From contig DHOO01000023.1 of assembly GCA_002409975.1 (NCBI GenBank), forward strand, positions 549 through 20,066: a stretch of 19,518 nt of DNA, read 5' to 3'. This document shows, piece by piece, positions 9,083-17,527 of the stretch. Made by a program: the position numbers and the translations under genes. The DNA is from Firmicutes bacterium UBA5388 (GTDB lineage Bacteria > Bacillota > UBA4882 > UBA10575). A model generated the notes under the pieces. The model was not told the DNA's origin. It worked only from the letters and a program-made list of their open reading frames with translations, and ran no database searches. The number at the start of each line of letters is the position of its first letter. Position 1 is the first letter of the stretch.

Positions 9083-10099
9083 TCATTCCTGTGTGAATTG
9101 GGCCTCATCCCTTTCTTCCTCTAACCTGAAGACCATTAGATTATTAGGATGACCGACCACAAGCGCCTCATTAATTCCGTCACCATCAAGATCACCAGTT
9201 GTTACCGTAACCAGCCCATTGGGAAAAGAGAGTTCTTTTCTAACGGCGCTAAATTTATTTTTCTCTAAGGCAAAAAAATTTAACCTTCCCCAACCATCGG
9301 CAGTATAAAGGACCACCCGCTCCCCATCAGTAGCAATTTGCATGCCAAAAACTAGAGAGGACAGGAGTTTTTCCCCCTTGGTCTCTAGGGTTAGCTCTTC
9401 CTGCTCTTGATCCCAGCGCAGCAGGGTAAAGAGCCCCGGTCGGCTGCTTAAACCAGATTCGGTAACCAGCTCAGCGAAACCATCACCATCAAGATCACCC
9501 CCGGTTAAACAGCGTATATTTCCTAAGAGCGGACTAGTTCCAACCTTTAATAGTTCTTCACCTTCCAGGCGGTAAACATCCACAACCTTCTCGTCGTACT
9601 TAGCCAAGCGTTTCCCTAACCGAACCACCAATAATTCATCGATTCCATCTCCATTAAGATCCGCGGCGGATAATTCATAAGGAGAAAGGGTATGATAAAT
9701 CTGGGACCTAAGGATTATTCTCTCATTTTGGTATGTATAAAGATAGAGATGATTTTGGGTGAGAATGATAATAAACTGTTCCCCGGTAGGTAGCGGTCTT
9801 CCGGTCGTCATCATTACGGGCCCTTCATTGATCAAGTTAGGACTCTCCCAGTGGCTAACTAAGTCCCCTTCAGACCAAGATAGAAGTTGTACCGAGATTC
9901 GACGTTCAGTATAGTCTCGCCCTAAAACCACCACTTGGCTATAGTCCAGGTCCATCAAGTCTGTTGCTTCTACTTTAAAAAAAGTATCATACAAGTAATC
10001 CTTTTTGGTTAAGAGGTAAGAAGGGGGCGCCGCCCGAGAGAGGGAGATAATGGTAAGTAATAGCAAAAGAGTGAGCACAAATTTTTTTAAAAGATGCAT
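9083..10099 (-). CDS. Exported FG-GAP/VCBS beta-propeller protein
   Basis: A 338-residue protein with a clear signal peptide (MHLLKKFVLTLLLLLTIISL then SRAAPP; cleavage near residue 24) and no lipobox. Three calcium-binding FG-GAP loops are intact: DLNGDGIDE (147-155), DLDGDGFAE (202-210) and DLDGDGINE (303-311). Degenerate copies occur at about 47-60, 97-112 and 255-267, giving six units about 50 residues apart and so probably a small propeller. Such proteins bind calcium and often other macromolecules outside the cell; the partner here is unknown. The start ATG is supported by GGGGAGG just upstream. It is monocistronic, with its own terminator, and divergent from the DUF4912 gene. Confidence 0.85.
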   Translation of the reverse strand: MHLLKKFVLTLLLLLTIISLSRAAPPSYLLTKKDYLYDTFFKVEATDLMDLDYSQVVVLGRDYTERRISVQLLSWSEGDLVSHWESPNLINEGPVMMTTGRPLPTGEQFIIILTQNHLYLYTYQNERIILRSQIYHTLSPYELSAADLNGDGIDELLVVRLGKRLAKYDEKVVDVYRLEGEELLKVGTSPLLGNIRCLTGGDLDGDGFAELVTESGLSSRPGLFTLLRWDQEQEELTLETKGEKLLSSLVFGMQIATDGERVVLYTADGWGRLNFFALEKNKFSAVRKELSFPNGLVTVTTGDLDGDGINEALVVGHPNNLMVFRLEEERDEAQFTQE

Positions 10100-10275
10100 C
10101 TCTTTCCTCCCCTTAAATTGTCATCATCTTATTCTTGATGTTAATGCTTTTTCCTGCCCATTAATTTGTTCTTTAAATAAGTTTTGTATATTCCTGAAAC
10201 TGATGAGCCATATTATAAGAAGTAATTTTTAAACGGAGACCTTTTTTTATAGTATTCAACGGAAGGGGGATTGGA

Positions 10276-11283
10276 ATGACTCAAAAAGATTTGGTAAAGA
10301 TGACCAAAGAGGAACTTCTCTCTTTAGCCAGGGAAAACCAGATTAAAAATCGATCGAAGATGACAAAAGCGGAGTTAATCGCAAGCTTAAGAGCCATCAC
10401 AATCCAGGCAACTAAACCAATAATCGTAACAGAGACTGATAAACCGCCCGAACCGATCTATACAACAGGAATAATCGAGGAAGAAAATTTATGCGAGGAA
10501 CGGGTCGAGGAAGAAGAGTATACCCTTCCTCTTTCTTACAATCAGACTAAAATTATTCTCCTCGTCCGTGATCCCTACTGGCTTTATACTTACTGGGATC
10601 TTTGCAACGAAGTAAAAGAAAAACTTAAAACTGAGTATGGCGACTGGGAACGCGCACCTCTTGGTTTAAAGGTGTGTGGAGAGAAAGAATCCGGTGGCGG
10701 CCAACCGGAATTTTTTAATATTTCTGTCTCACCTCATACCAATAATTGGTATATAAATGTCAAACCTAACCAAAGATACTCGGTTCATCTTGGCTATTTT
10801 TCTCCATCCGGGGAATTTATTACCTTAGCCCGTTCCAATACGGTTGTTACCCCCCGAGATTGTATGTCAGAAGTGATCGATGAGGAATGGATGATCATCG
10901 AAGAAGACTTTCGCCGCCTCTACCGATTGGCTGGTGGCGCTCCAGCCGCCGGATCGGTAGAGATTGTTGAGTCTCTCCTTAAACGGTTAGAACGAGAGAT
11001 GGGATCTGCCGCCATTAGTAGCATCAGCAGTCCCGCGGGTTTACCTCCGCGGGAACGTCGTTTTTGGTTGGTTCTAAACACCGAACTCATTATCTATGGA
11101 GCTACCGAACCCGATGCCAGTTTAATCTTTAATGATCAACCAATAACTTTACGACCCGATGGCTCATTTACCATCCGTATGGCACTCCCCGATGGAGTGA
11201 AAACAATGCCGGTAACTTCCAGATCTCATGACGGTCAAGATGAAATTACCATTACTCCCGTTGTCTCAAAGGAAACTCATTAA
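10276..11283 (+). CDS. DUF4912 protein with N-terminal SAP/Rho-N-like domain
   Basis: A 335-residue cytosolic protein in three parts. Residues 1-41 (MTQKDLVKMTKEELLSLARE, then a second MTKAELIASL helix) look like a SAP or Rho N-terminal helix-extended-loop-helix module. An acidic linker follows (about 42-83). Residues about 84-195 form the DUF4912 domain (IILLVRDPYWLYTYWDL, NNWYINVKPNQRYSVHLGY). Residues about 260-335 form a beta-rich tail (RRFWLVLNTELIIYGATEPD, LRPDGSFTIRMALPDG). No enzymatic motif is visible. The gene lies 49 bases before the GH57 branching enzyme on the same strand, so a role in alpha-glucan metabolism is a reasonable inference, not a demonstrated one. AAGGGGG lies 6 bases upstream of the ATG. 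No strong promoter is evident in the 176 bases before it. Confidence 0.85.
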   Translation: MTQKDLVKMTKEELLSLARENQIKNRSKMTKAELIASLRAITIQATKPIIVTETDKPPEPIYTTGIIEEENLCEERVEEEEYTLPLSYNQTKIILLVRDPYWLYTYWDLCNEVKEKLKTEYGDWERAPLGLKVCGEKESGGGQPEFFNISVSPHTNNWYINVKPNQRYSVHLGYFSPSGEFITLARSNTVVTPRDCMSEVIDEEWMIIEEDFRRLYRLAGGAPAAGSVEIVESLLKRLEREMGSAAISSISSPAGLPPRERRFWLVLNTELIIYGATEPDASLIFNDQPITLRPDGSFTIRMALPDGVKTMPVTSRSHDGQDEITITPVVSKETH

Positions 11284-11332
11284 AGTTTATTTTCTTTTCT
11301 TCTCGAGACAAAAGGAAATTGGAGGTTGTTTG

Positions 11333-12958
11333 ATGGAAAAAGGTTATCTATCATTAGTACTACATGCTCACCTTCCGTATATTCGCCACCCAGAACATGA
11401 GCATTTTTTAGAGGAAAACTGGTTTTTCGAAGCAATTACTGAAACCTATATTCCTTTATTGAAAGTTTTTGAGAAATTAGCCGAAGATGGAGTTAAATAC
11501 CGTCTGACGATGAGTCTAACCCCTCCCCTCTTGTCGATGTTCGCTGATCCTTTACTTCAAAACCGTTATCTACGACATGTGGAAAAACTAATAGAACTTT
11601 CAGAAAAAGAGATCGAACGCACACGGTGGCTTCCGGAATTTAACCGGATGGCTTATTTCTACAACGATTTATTTTCTTACGCCAGGTGGTACTTTAGCGA
11701 GAAATGTCATAAAAACATACTTACTTCTTTCCGGCGCTTACAGGACGATGGATATCTTGAGATCATCACATGCGGAGCTACTCATGGTTATCTTCCGTTG
11801 ATGATCCAAAAGGAAGCCGTTCGGGCTCAGGTTCATTATGCCGTCGAGTATCATACCCGCTCTTTTGGGCGTCCGCCCAGGGGAATCTGGTTACCGGAAT
11901 GTGGTTATAACCCAGGAGATGACGAGATTCTACGTGACTATGGGATTAGGTATTTTTTTACCGATGCTCACGGGCTGCTCCACGCCTCTCCCCGTCCCAA
12001 GTATGGGAACTTTGCCCCGGTTTATTGCCCTTCTGGGGTAGCGGCTTTTGGACGTGATTTGGAATCATCCAAACAAGTATGGAGCGCCAACGAAGGTTAT
12101 CCGGGAGACTACGATTATCGAGAATTCTACCGCGATATTGGTTTTGACTTGGAATATGAGTACATTAAACCTTATATTCATCCCAGTGGGCTCCGCACCA
12201 ACACCGGGATTAAATATTATCGGATCACGGGGAGAACCCATGACAAGCAACCCTATGACCCTTATTGGGCCCAAGAAAAGGCAGCGACCCACGCTGGAAA
12301 TTTTATGTTCAATCGGGAAAAACAGATCGAATACCTCTCGACAATCCTGGACCGGAAACCGATTATCGTTTCTCCCTACGATGCGGAACTTTTTGGTCAC
12401 TGGTGGTTTGAAGGACCACAGTGGATTGACTATTTGCTTAGAAAAATCTATTATGACCAAAAAACCATTAAACTGATTACCCCCAGCGATTACTTGGCTC
12501 TCTACCCGAGAAACCAGATTAGTACTCCTTCCCTTTCGAGCTGGGGATATAAAGGCTATAATGAGGTCTGGTTAGAAGATCGTAATGACTGGATCTACCG
12601 CCATCTACACCATGCCACTAAGTTAATGGTAGAGCTGGCTAATACTTACCCCGAAGCCTCTGGGGTTTTAAAGAGGGCTCTAAACCAAGCCGCCAGAGAA
12701 GTTTTGCTTGCTCAAAGCAGTGATTGGGCTTTTGTGATGAAAACTGGCACCGTAGTGCCTTATGCTTTAAAAAGAACTAAAAGTCATATCGGTCGCTTCC
12801 TCGGTCTGCATGAACAAATCACCAACCAACGAATTAATGAAGGATGGCTGCAAGATCTAGAGTATAAAGATAATATTTTTCCCGATCTTGATTTTCGAAT
12901 TTATTCTTCTTCAGAAAGCACAAAAAGAAGAGTAGAGAACCTAGCTATGGCGTTATAG
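11333..12958 (+). CDS. GH57 1,4-alpha-glucan branching enzyme (DUF1957 C-terminus)
   Basis: A 541-residue GH57 enzyme of the branching-enzyme type, which builds alpha-1,6 branches in glycogen-like polymers. It opens GYLSLVLHAHLPYIRHPE. The nucleophile is Glu189 in IWLPECGY and the acid/base is Asp350 in SPYDAELFGHWW, close to the positions of characterised GH57 branching enzymes. The region around 430-520 (AQSSDWAFVMKTGTVVPYAL) is the DUF1957 helical domain. The usual glycogen-synthesis partners are not in this window. I chose the ATG at 11333 because GGAGGT (11321-11326) lies 6 bases upstream and the protein then begins as the family does. The frame is open from 11228, overlapping the DUF4912 gene, but that extension is not family-like. 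It is probably co-transcribed with the DUF4912 gene. Confidence 0.93.
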   Translation: MEKGYLSLVLHAHLPYIRHPEHEHFLEENWFFEAITETYIPLLKVFEKLAEDGVKYRLTMSLTPPLLSMFADPLLQNRYLRHVEKLIELSEKEIERTRWLPEFNRMAYFYNDLFSYARWYFSEKCHKNILTSFRRLQDDGYLEIITCGATHGYLPLMIQKEAVRAQVHYAVEYHTRSFGRPPRGIWLPECGYNPGDDEILRDYGIRYFFTDAHGLLHASPRPKYGNFAPVYCPSGVAAFGRDLESSKQVWSANEGYPGDYDYREFYRDIGFDLEYEYIKPYIHPSGLRTNTGIKYYRITGRTHDKQPYDPYWAQEKAATHAGNFMFNREKQIEYLSTILDRKPIIVSPYDAELFGHWWFEGPQWIDYLLRKIYYDQKTIKLITPSDYLALYPRNQISTPSLSSWGYKGYNEVWLEDRNDWIYRHLHHATKLMVELANTYPEASGVLKRALNQAAREVLLAQSSDWAFVMKTGTVVPYALKRTKSHIGRFLGLHEQITNQRINEGWLQDLEYKDNIFPDLDFRIYSSSESTKRRVENLAMAL

Positions 12959-12972
12959 CAAGGAGCCTACAG

Positions 12973-13113
12973 ATGAAAAACTGGTTTTTGAAAAAATTAG
13001 CCGTGCTTAACCTTACACTTTGGGGGAAAAAACGCCTGGACTATCATCGTTTGTCTCGGAAAAATCTAAAACTAACCCCAGAGTATAATAAAGAAAGACC
13101 GCCCGACAAATAG
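12973..13113 (+). CDS. Small basic ORF, 46 residues, unknown
   Basis: The ATG follows AAGGAGCC (12960-12967) and starts 14 bases after the GH57 stop codon. The product begins MKNWFLKKLAVLNLTLWGKK and ends PPDK. It is strongly basic, with 13 Lys/Arg against 4 Asp/Glu, and has a short hydrophobic N-terminal half followed by a polar tail. It may be amphipathic and membrane-associated, or bind nucleic acid. I do not recognise a family. Its stop codon TAG (13111-13113) lies at the edge of the right arm of the operon terminator, so translation to the end would disturb the hairpin. The good ribosome site and tight spacing favour a real gene, but chance is not excluded. Confidence 0.5.
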   Translation: MKNWFLKKLAVLNLTLWGKKRLDYHRLSRKNLKLTPEYNKERPPDK

Positions 13114-13128
13114 GGCGTTTTCTTTTTT
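13100..13128 (+). terminator. Terminator of the DUF4912-GH57 operon
   Basis: The stem CGCCC (13100-13104) / GGGCG (13113-13117), with an 8-base loop, is followed by TTTTCTTTTTT. The last base of the small ORF stop codon is the first base of the right arm. The stem is short but GC-only and the U-tract is long. Confidence 0.75.
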
Positions 13129-13146
13129 AAGATAGGTGAGAATATA

Positions 13147-15300
13147 ATGTATGTGACAAAGAATCAAGAAGTGGAAAAAGAAGGTTGTGCCAAAGTGAAA
13201 ATAAACTGGCGACGGCTTTTTCAGAAAACACTGCTCGGAATCGCTGTCGTATTACTAATCATTCTCTGCCTGCCACTTGCTCCCCCTGAACAACCATTCA
13301 CTACCCAAATTTTTAGCGAAGAGGGGGAGGTGGTTAGTCTCTTATACCGTGAAAATCGGCAACCGGTAACTCTCTCTGAGATCCCCGAGTTTTTGCAGCA
13401 AGCCTTTCTGGCGGTAGAGGACCATCGTTTTTACCAGCATAACGGGTTTAGTCCGGTTAGTTTTTGTCGCGCCGTTTATCATAATCTCTTTGTTCGCCAG
13501 GGAGTACAGGGTTTCAGCACTATAACCCAACAGGTGGTGAAGAACGGTTATTTATCAGCTGAGAAAACGATCATCCGTAAAGTCAAAGAGCTGTTCCTGG
13601 CCTTAAGGATGGAACTTCATTACAGCAAAGAGGAAATCCTGGAAATGTATTTAAACCAGATCTATTTTGGGCACGGCGCCTTTGGCGTAAAAACTGCTGC
13701 CCTTACTTATTTTGGAAGGCCTCTACCTGAGTTAAATAGGATTGAATGGGCCTTACTGGCCGGGATCCCTAAAGGTCCTGCCCTTTACTCGCCCTACCTT
13801 AATCGGGAAGCCGCTCAGTATCGGATTGTTACTGTCCTCCAACGGATGGTCACCGTCGGTTATCTCTCCGAGCAAAAAAAGGAGGAAATTTTAAAAGAAG
13901 AGATCCGTCTTCCCGGCTTAAAAACTACACCAAAACAAGCTCTTTATTTTCTTGATTATGTAATGGAGGAAACGGGAAAAATTTTACAGCTTTCCAAAGA
14001 GCAGATCCAGAGCATTGGTTTAAAGATTGAGACTACTATCTCTTTGCCGATGCAAAAGGCGGCCGAAGAAGCTTTGAACAATGGGCTCAGTCCCATTCAG
14101 CGCAATCTTCAGCCCCAAGGCGCCCTGATCGCTGCTAACAATGAAACCGGTGAAATCAAAGCCTTAGTTGGGGGAACAGATTACTACAAAACCCCTTTTA
14201 ACCGGGGCTTAAAAGCTTTCCGCCAACCCGGTTCCGCTTTTAAACCTTTTGTTTATCTGGCGGCGTTAGAAAGTGGGTATAATTTATCTTCTACCATCCC
14301 CTGTCGCTCACTCTCGCTGCCGACTGCCACCGGAGAATACCAACCACGGGATTATGGCAGGGAAGCTTACCATGAAAGAGATTTGACCTTACGGGAGGCT
14401 TTGGCGATCTCCTGTAATATCGTGGCCGTCACTCTCCATCAACGTTTAGGGATCTCTCCTACTATTAATATGGCGCGCCGTTTGGGGATCACTTCTCCCC
14501 TGAAAGAGAATCTTTCTCTGGCTTTGGGTACTTCAGAAGTTACCCCTTATGAACTCCTCCGGGCTTACCTACCGATCGCCAACGGTGGAAAATCAGCCCC
14601 CCTGTGGGCAGTGAAACGTATTTACAATGCTCAGGGACGACTGATCTGGGAGAAAAAACCCCGAACACGCCAGGTCCTCGATCCCCGCTTAGCTTTTTTA
14701 ATTACTTCGGTGTTAAAAGATACACTGCGCCCCGGAGGAACAGCTGCTACCATCGGTAATAAACTCCGGTACCCAGCTGCCGGAAAAACCGGCACCACTC
14801 AAGAAAACAGGGATGCCTGGTTTGTAGGTTTCACTCCCCAACTGTCAGCAGTAGTTTACATCGGTGATGATCAAAATAAACCTTTACCTGCTGGCGGCGG
14901 TGGGCTTGCTGCCCCCATTTGGGCTAATTTTATGAGCAAAGCCCTAGCGAATACCCCACCCCGAGACTTTCTGGTTCCCGAGGGGATTATTACCCGAAAA
15001 ATTTGTCAGCAGACTGGTTTACTCGCCGCGCCGGATTGTCCCAGTCGGAATGAGTATTTTCTTTTCGGACATGAACCCACGATTTATTGCGCTCGACACC
15101 GGAAGATTAAATTAAGGGTCTGTCAGCAAAGCGGTCTCTTACCCAACCCTTATTGCCGGAATGTGGAAGAACGAGACTTCGCTTGGGGAGAACACCCAAC
15201 GACCGCTTGCGGAGAGTGCCATGCCCCACGGGACCTATGGGAATTTTTCTTTGGTGAGCCCTTCCCTTTGTTTAAAGCCAAACCAAAAAACAATAATTAG
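13147..15300 (+). CDS. Class A penicillin-binding protein (transglycosylase/transpeptidase)
   Basis: A 717-residue bifunctional peptidoglycan synthase. One membrane anchor lies at about 26-45. The GT51 transglycosylase domain (about 65-235) has the catalytic Glu91 in AVEDHRFYQHNG, then STITQQVVKN and LNQIYFGHGAFGV. The transpeptidase domain has Ser363 in SAFK, SCN (422-424) and KTGT (547-550). The C-terminal tail holds two tandem cysteine modules (about 619-650 and 658-691). Domain order fits PBP1A/PonA/PbpF-like enzymes; I do not assign a specific name. The ATG has a modest AGGTGAG site. An in-frame GTG at 13195 (protein MKINWRR...) is a plausible alternative start. The gene starts just after the upstream terminator, so its promoter is unclear. 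It ends overlapping the convergent kinase gene. Confidence 0.93.
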   Translation: MYVTKNQEVEKEGCAKVKINWRRLFQKTLLGIAVVLLIILCLPLAPPEQPFTTQIFSEEGEVVSLLYRENRQPVTLSEIPEFLQQAFLAVEDHRFYQHNGFSPVSFCRAVYHNLFVRQGVQGFSTITQQVVKNGYLSAEKTIIRKVKELFLALRMELHYSKEEILEMYLNQIYFGHGAFGVKTAALTYFGRPLPELNRIEWALLAGIPKGPALYSPYLNREAAQYRIVTVLQRMVTVGYLSEQKKEEILKEEIRLPGLKTTPKQALYFLDYVMEETGKILQLSKEQIQSIGLKIETTISLPMQKAAEEALNNGLSPIQRNLQPQGALIAANNETGEIKALVGGTDYYKTPFNRGLKAFRQPGSAFKPFVYLAALESGYNLSSTIPCRSLSLPTATGEYQPRDYGREAYHERDLTLREALAISCNIVAVTLHQRLGISPTINMARRLGITSPLKENLSLALGTSEVTPYELLRAYLPIANGGKSAPLWAVKRIYNAQGRLIWEKKPRTRQVLDPRLAFLITSVLKDTLRPGGTAATIGNKLRYPAAGKTGTTQENRDAWFVGFTPQLSAVVYIGDDQNKPLPAGGGGLAAPIWANFMSKALANTPPRDFLVPEGIITRKICQQTGLLAAPDCPSRNEYFLFGHEPTIYCARHRKIKLRVCQQSGLLPNPYCRNVEERDFAWGEHPTTACGECHAPRDLWEFFFGEPFPLFKAKPKNNN

Positions 15301-17321
15301 TGTTCGACCATTAAATCCTCGATTAACCAGTGTAAACTTTCTACGCGGAAGGGTTTGTTGATTGCGCCCGCAAAGCCGTACTTTTTATAATTTAACATTA
15401 AAGGGTGATAGTGGTAGCCGCTGCAGAGAATAACCTTTACCTCCGGCGCAATCCAAAGTAGCTTCTCTATGGTCTCCTTTCCTCCCATCCCTCCTTGCAC
15501 AATAAGATTAACAATTACCACATCAAATGGGTTCCCAAGATCCCGAGCCTTTTTAAAACACTCAATGGTTTCCCTGCCATCGACCGTAGTCTCAACCTCA
15601 TAGCCGATCTCTTCTAAAATCTCTTTAAGCATCTCCCGTAGGGAATAATCATCATCCATTAACAACAACTTACCGCTACCCCGCAATAAAGTTGGAGGTT
15701 TTTCTACTTTTTTACTCCAGACCGTCTTCGAAATTGGCAAATAGATGCTAACCTTTGTTCCGACTTGAGGTTGAGAATCGAGGTTAATATAACCCTCATG
15801 TTTTTTTATAATCGAGAAGCAAGTAGTAAGACCTAAGCCTGATCCTTTAGCTTTAGTAGTAAAAAACGGGTCAAAGACCCGAGAAAGATCCTTCCTTGAG
15901 ATTCCTACCCCTTGATCCTGGATCATAATTTTAACATAACGTCCCGCGGGTAGCGGCAATTCCATGGCAGAAGAAATAGTCACATTTTCTCCACTAATAG
16001 CAAGCTCTCCGCCTTTAGGAGAAGCTTGTACCGCATTAAGCACCAAATTACTGATTACTTGACTAAACTGTCCCCGATCCACTTCCACCGGCCAGAGATC
16101 TTCAGGAAACAAATAGACTGCTTTAAGGTTTGTTCCTTTTAAAGTAAATTCTACAATCTCACGAAGTAATACTGGAACAAATGATAATTCTCGAGTGGGA
16201 ACTCCACCTCGAGAAAAGGTAAGTAACTGTTTGGAAAGAGAGGAAGCTTTTTCTATCGATTTCAATAACAAGCCAAAATAGTTAACAACATCTTTCCCTT
16301 CTTTATATAAGATCTGTATTAGTTGAACATTGGAGAGGAGTAAAGCCAAGAAGTTATTAAAATCGTGGCCAATCCCCCCGCTGAGTGCTTTTAGAATCTC
16401 TGCCTTTTGAATGGTAACCGCATTATATTGCATTAATTTTTGTTCTGAGATATCCCAGATTGTTCCCTGAAGAGTCCCATCTCCTCTTGTATTTAAAAAA
16501 ATTTCCGTTAAGATCTCCCTGCCATCTTTTGTTCGAAAAGTAACCTCGCTAATAAAACCACCATTTCCTTTTATTCTCCAGGTTTTCTCAAAGTCGGTTC
16601 CTGGTAAAACCAGATCCGCAATTCCCATCCCCATAATTTCCCTACGACTATAACCCAACATTTGACAAGTAGCATTATTAAAATCAACAACCCGGCCCTC
16701 GGAAGAAAACACCAATACTGCCTCTTGTAAGCCTTCCAAGAGAGAACGGTAACACTCTCGAGATTCTAATAATTCTTTTTCTATTTTTTTTTGCCACAGA
16801 GTACCCTCAATATGCCTAGCAATGATCTGAAGTAACTTGCCGTTTTTAAGATCCTGTCCCCGAGAGAAGAAAAAAACTAGATTTCCAAAAATGTTTCCTC
16901 CTTGTTGTAGATCCAGCTTGTAGATTGGACCAAGATCCATAGTTTTCTCCAATTGTTGGCAAACTTCTTTTGGGATCTGTCGGTACGTTAATTGATAAAC
17001 ACCTTCAATCGGTCTAATGCTATAGGGCTTTTTAAATAAAAAACCCGGTCCCGTCAACCATTTTCTCCCTACTGGGTTAAAACCAATAATTCCTAATCCT
17101 ACTTCTACTTTCTCCTGTGCCTTACTTGTTACCGCTATGACTTCTGTTTTAAACCGATTGGTAATTTCATTATAGGATTGAACAGAAACAACTTCTGCTT
17201 TGCTTACTTTTAATATTTGTTCCGCAAGATAATGATAGTCAGGGTAAATTAGAGGAAAATCGTGAAAACTAGCAATAATCTCTTCCAAAAGAATAAGACT
17301 TTTATTCTCTGCGATCTTCAT
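15297..17321 (-). CDS. Soluble hybrid histidine kinase with altered receiver domain
   Basis: A 674-residue kinase with no membrane segment. The order is a GAF-like sensor (about 20-175), a PAS domain (about 186-295, LLEGLQEAVLVFSSEGRVVD), and a HisKA domain with His319 in GGIGHDFNNF. The ATPase domain follows, with the N box NLVLNAVQAS (425-434), the G1 box DQGVGI, DPFFTTK, and the G2 box GSGLGL. The C-terminal receiver (about 550-670) keeps the acidic pair Asp556/Asp557, Ser634 and Lys656. However, the phospho-acceptor position is Asn605 (VIVNLIVQGGMGGKE; codon at 15507-15509), where relatives have Asp. The kinase half looks active and the receiver probably cannot be phosphorylated normally. 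No response regulator is adjacent. The ATG has GGAAGG upstream. Signal and target are unknown. Confidence 0.93.
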   Translation of the reverse strand: MKIAENKSLILLEEIIASFHDFPLIYPDYHYLAEQILKVSKAEVVSVQSYNEITNRFKTEVIAVTSKAQEKVEVGLGIIGFNPVGRKWLTGPGFLFKKPYSIRPIEGVYQLTYRQIPKEVCQQLEKTMDLGPIYKLDLQQGGNIFGNLVFFFSRGQDLKNGKLLQIIARHIEGTLWQKKIEKELLESRECYRSLLEGLQEAVLVFSSEGRVVDFNNATCQMLGYSRREIMGMGIADLVLPGTDFEKTWRIKGNGGFISEVTFRTKDGREILTEIFLNTRGDGTLQGTIWDISEQKLMQYNAVTIQKAEILKALSGGIGHDFNNFLALLLSNVQLIQILYKEGKDVVNYFGLLLKSIEKASSLSKQLLTFSRGGVPTRELSFVPVLLREIVEFTLKGTNLKAVYLFPEDLWPVEVDRGQFSQVISNLVLNAVQASPKGGELAISGENVTISSAMELPLPAGRYVKIMIQDQGVGISRKDLSRVFDPFFTTKAKGSGLGLTTCFSIIKKHEGYINLDSQPQVGTKVSIYLPISKTVWSKKVEKPPTLLRGSGKLLLMDDDYSLREMLKEILEEIGYEVETTVDGRETIECFKKARDLGNPFDVVIVNLIVQGGMGGKETIEKLLWIAPEVKVILCSGYHYHPLMLNYKKYGFAGAINKPFRVESLHWLIEDLMVEH

Positions 17322-17465
17322 CCCCTACCTTCCTTTAGGCATTACCTATAAGTTCTAAAAAATCTGTTTATAGATAATTCGTCAACTTTATGGTAAAACC
17401 TTCATATTTTTACGCAAAGACACTCTTTAAAAGAATATCCTATCAACGACCACTTTTTATGTTTT

Positions 17466-17493
17466 TTGCCTCAAAAGCTGGAGAGAATATATT
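17466..17493 (+). promoter_or_regulatory. Possible promoter of the OsmC gene with overlapping inverted repeat
   Basis: TTGCCT (17466-17471), 16 bases, then TATATT (17488-17493) is a fair sigma-A match located about 35 bases before the start codon. GAATAT (17485-17490) and ATATTC (17501-17506) form an inverted repeat that overlaps the -10 box. A repressor binding there would block it. Both readings are tentative. Confidence 0.4.
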
Positions 17494-17527
17494 AGACCAA
17501 ATATTCTAGGAACAGGAGAGGTTGATA

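Noticed and set aside
11228..11332. Longer start for the GH57 enzyme overlapping the DUF4912 gene
   Set aside because: The added 35 residues are not family-like and lack a ribosome site, while the ATG at 11333 has GGAGGT at 6 bases.
12065..12460. 131-codon minus frame inside the GH57 gene
   Set aside because: It is fully antisense to a well-conserved enzyme; no start signal or recognisable motif.
13084..13089. Perfect TATAAT inside the small ORF
   Set aside because: No -35 match lies at 15-19 bases upstream and a transcript from it would meet the terminator at once.
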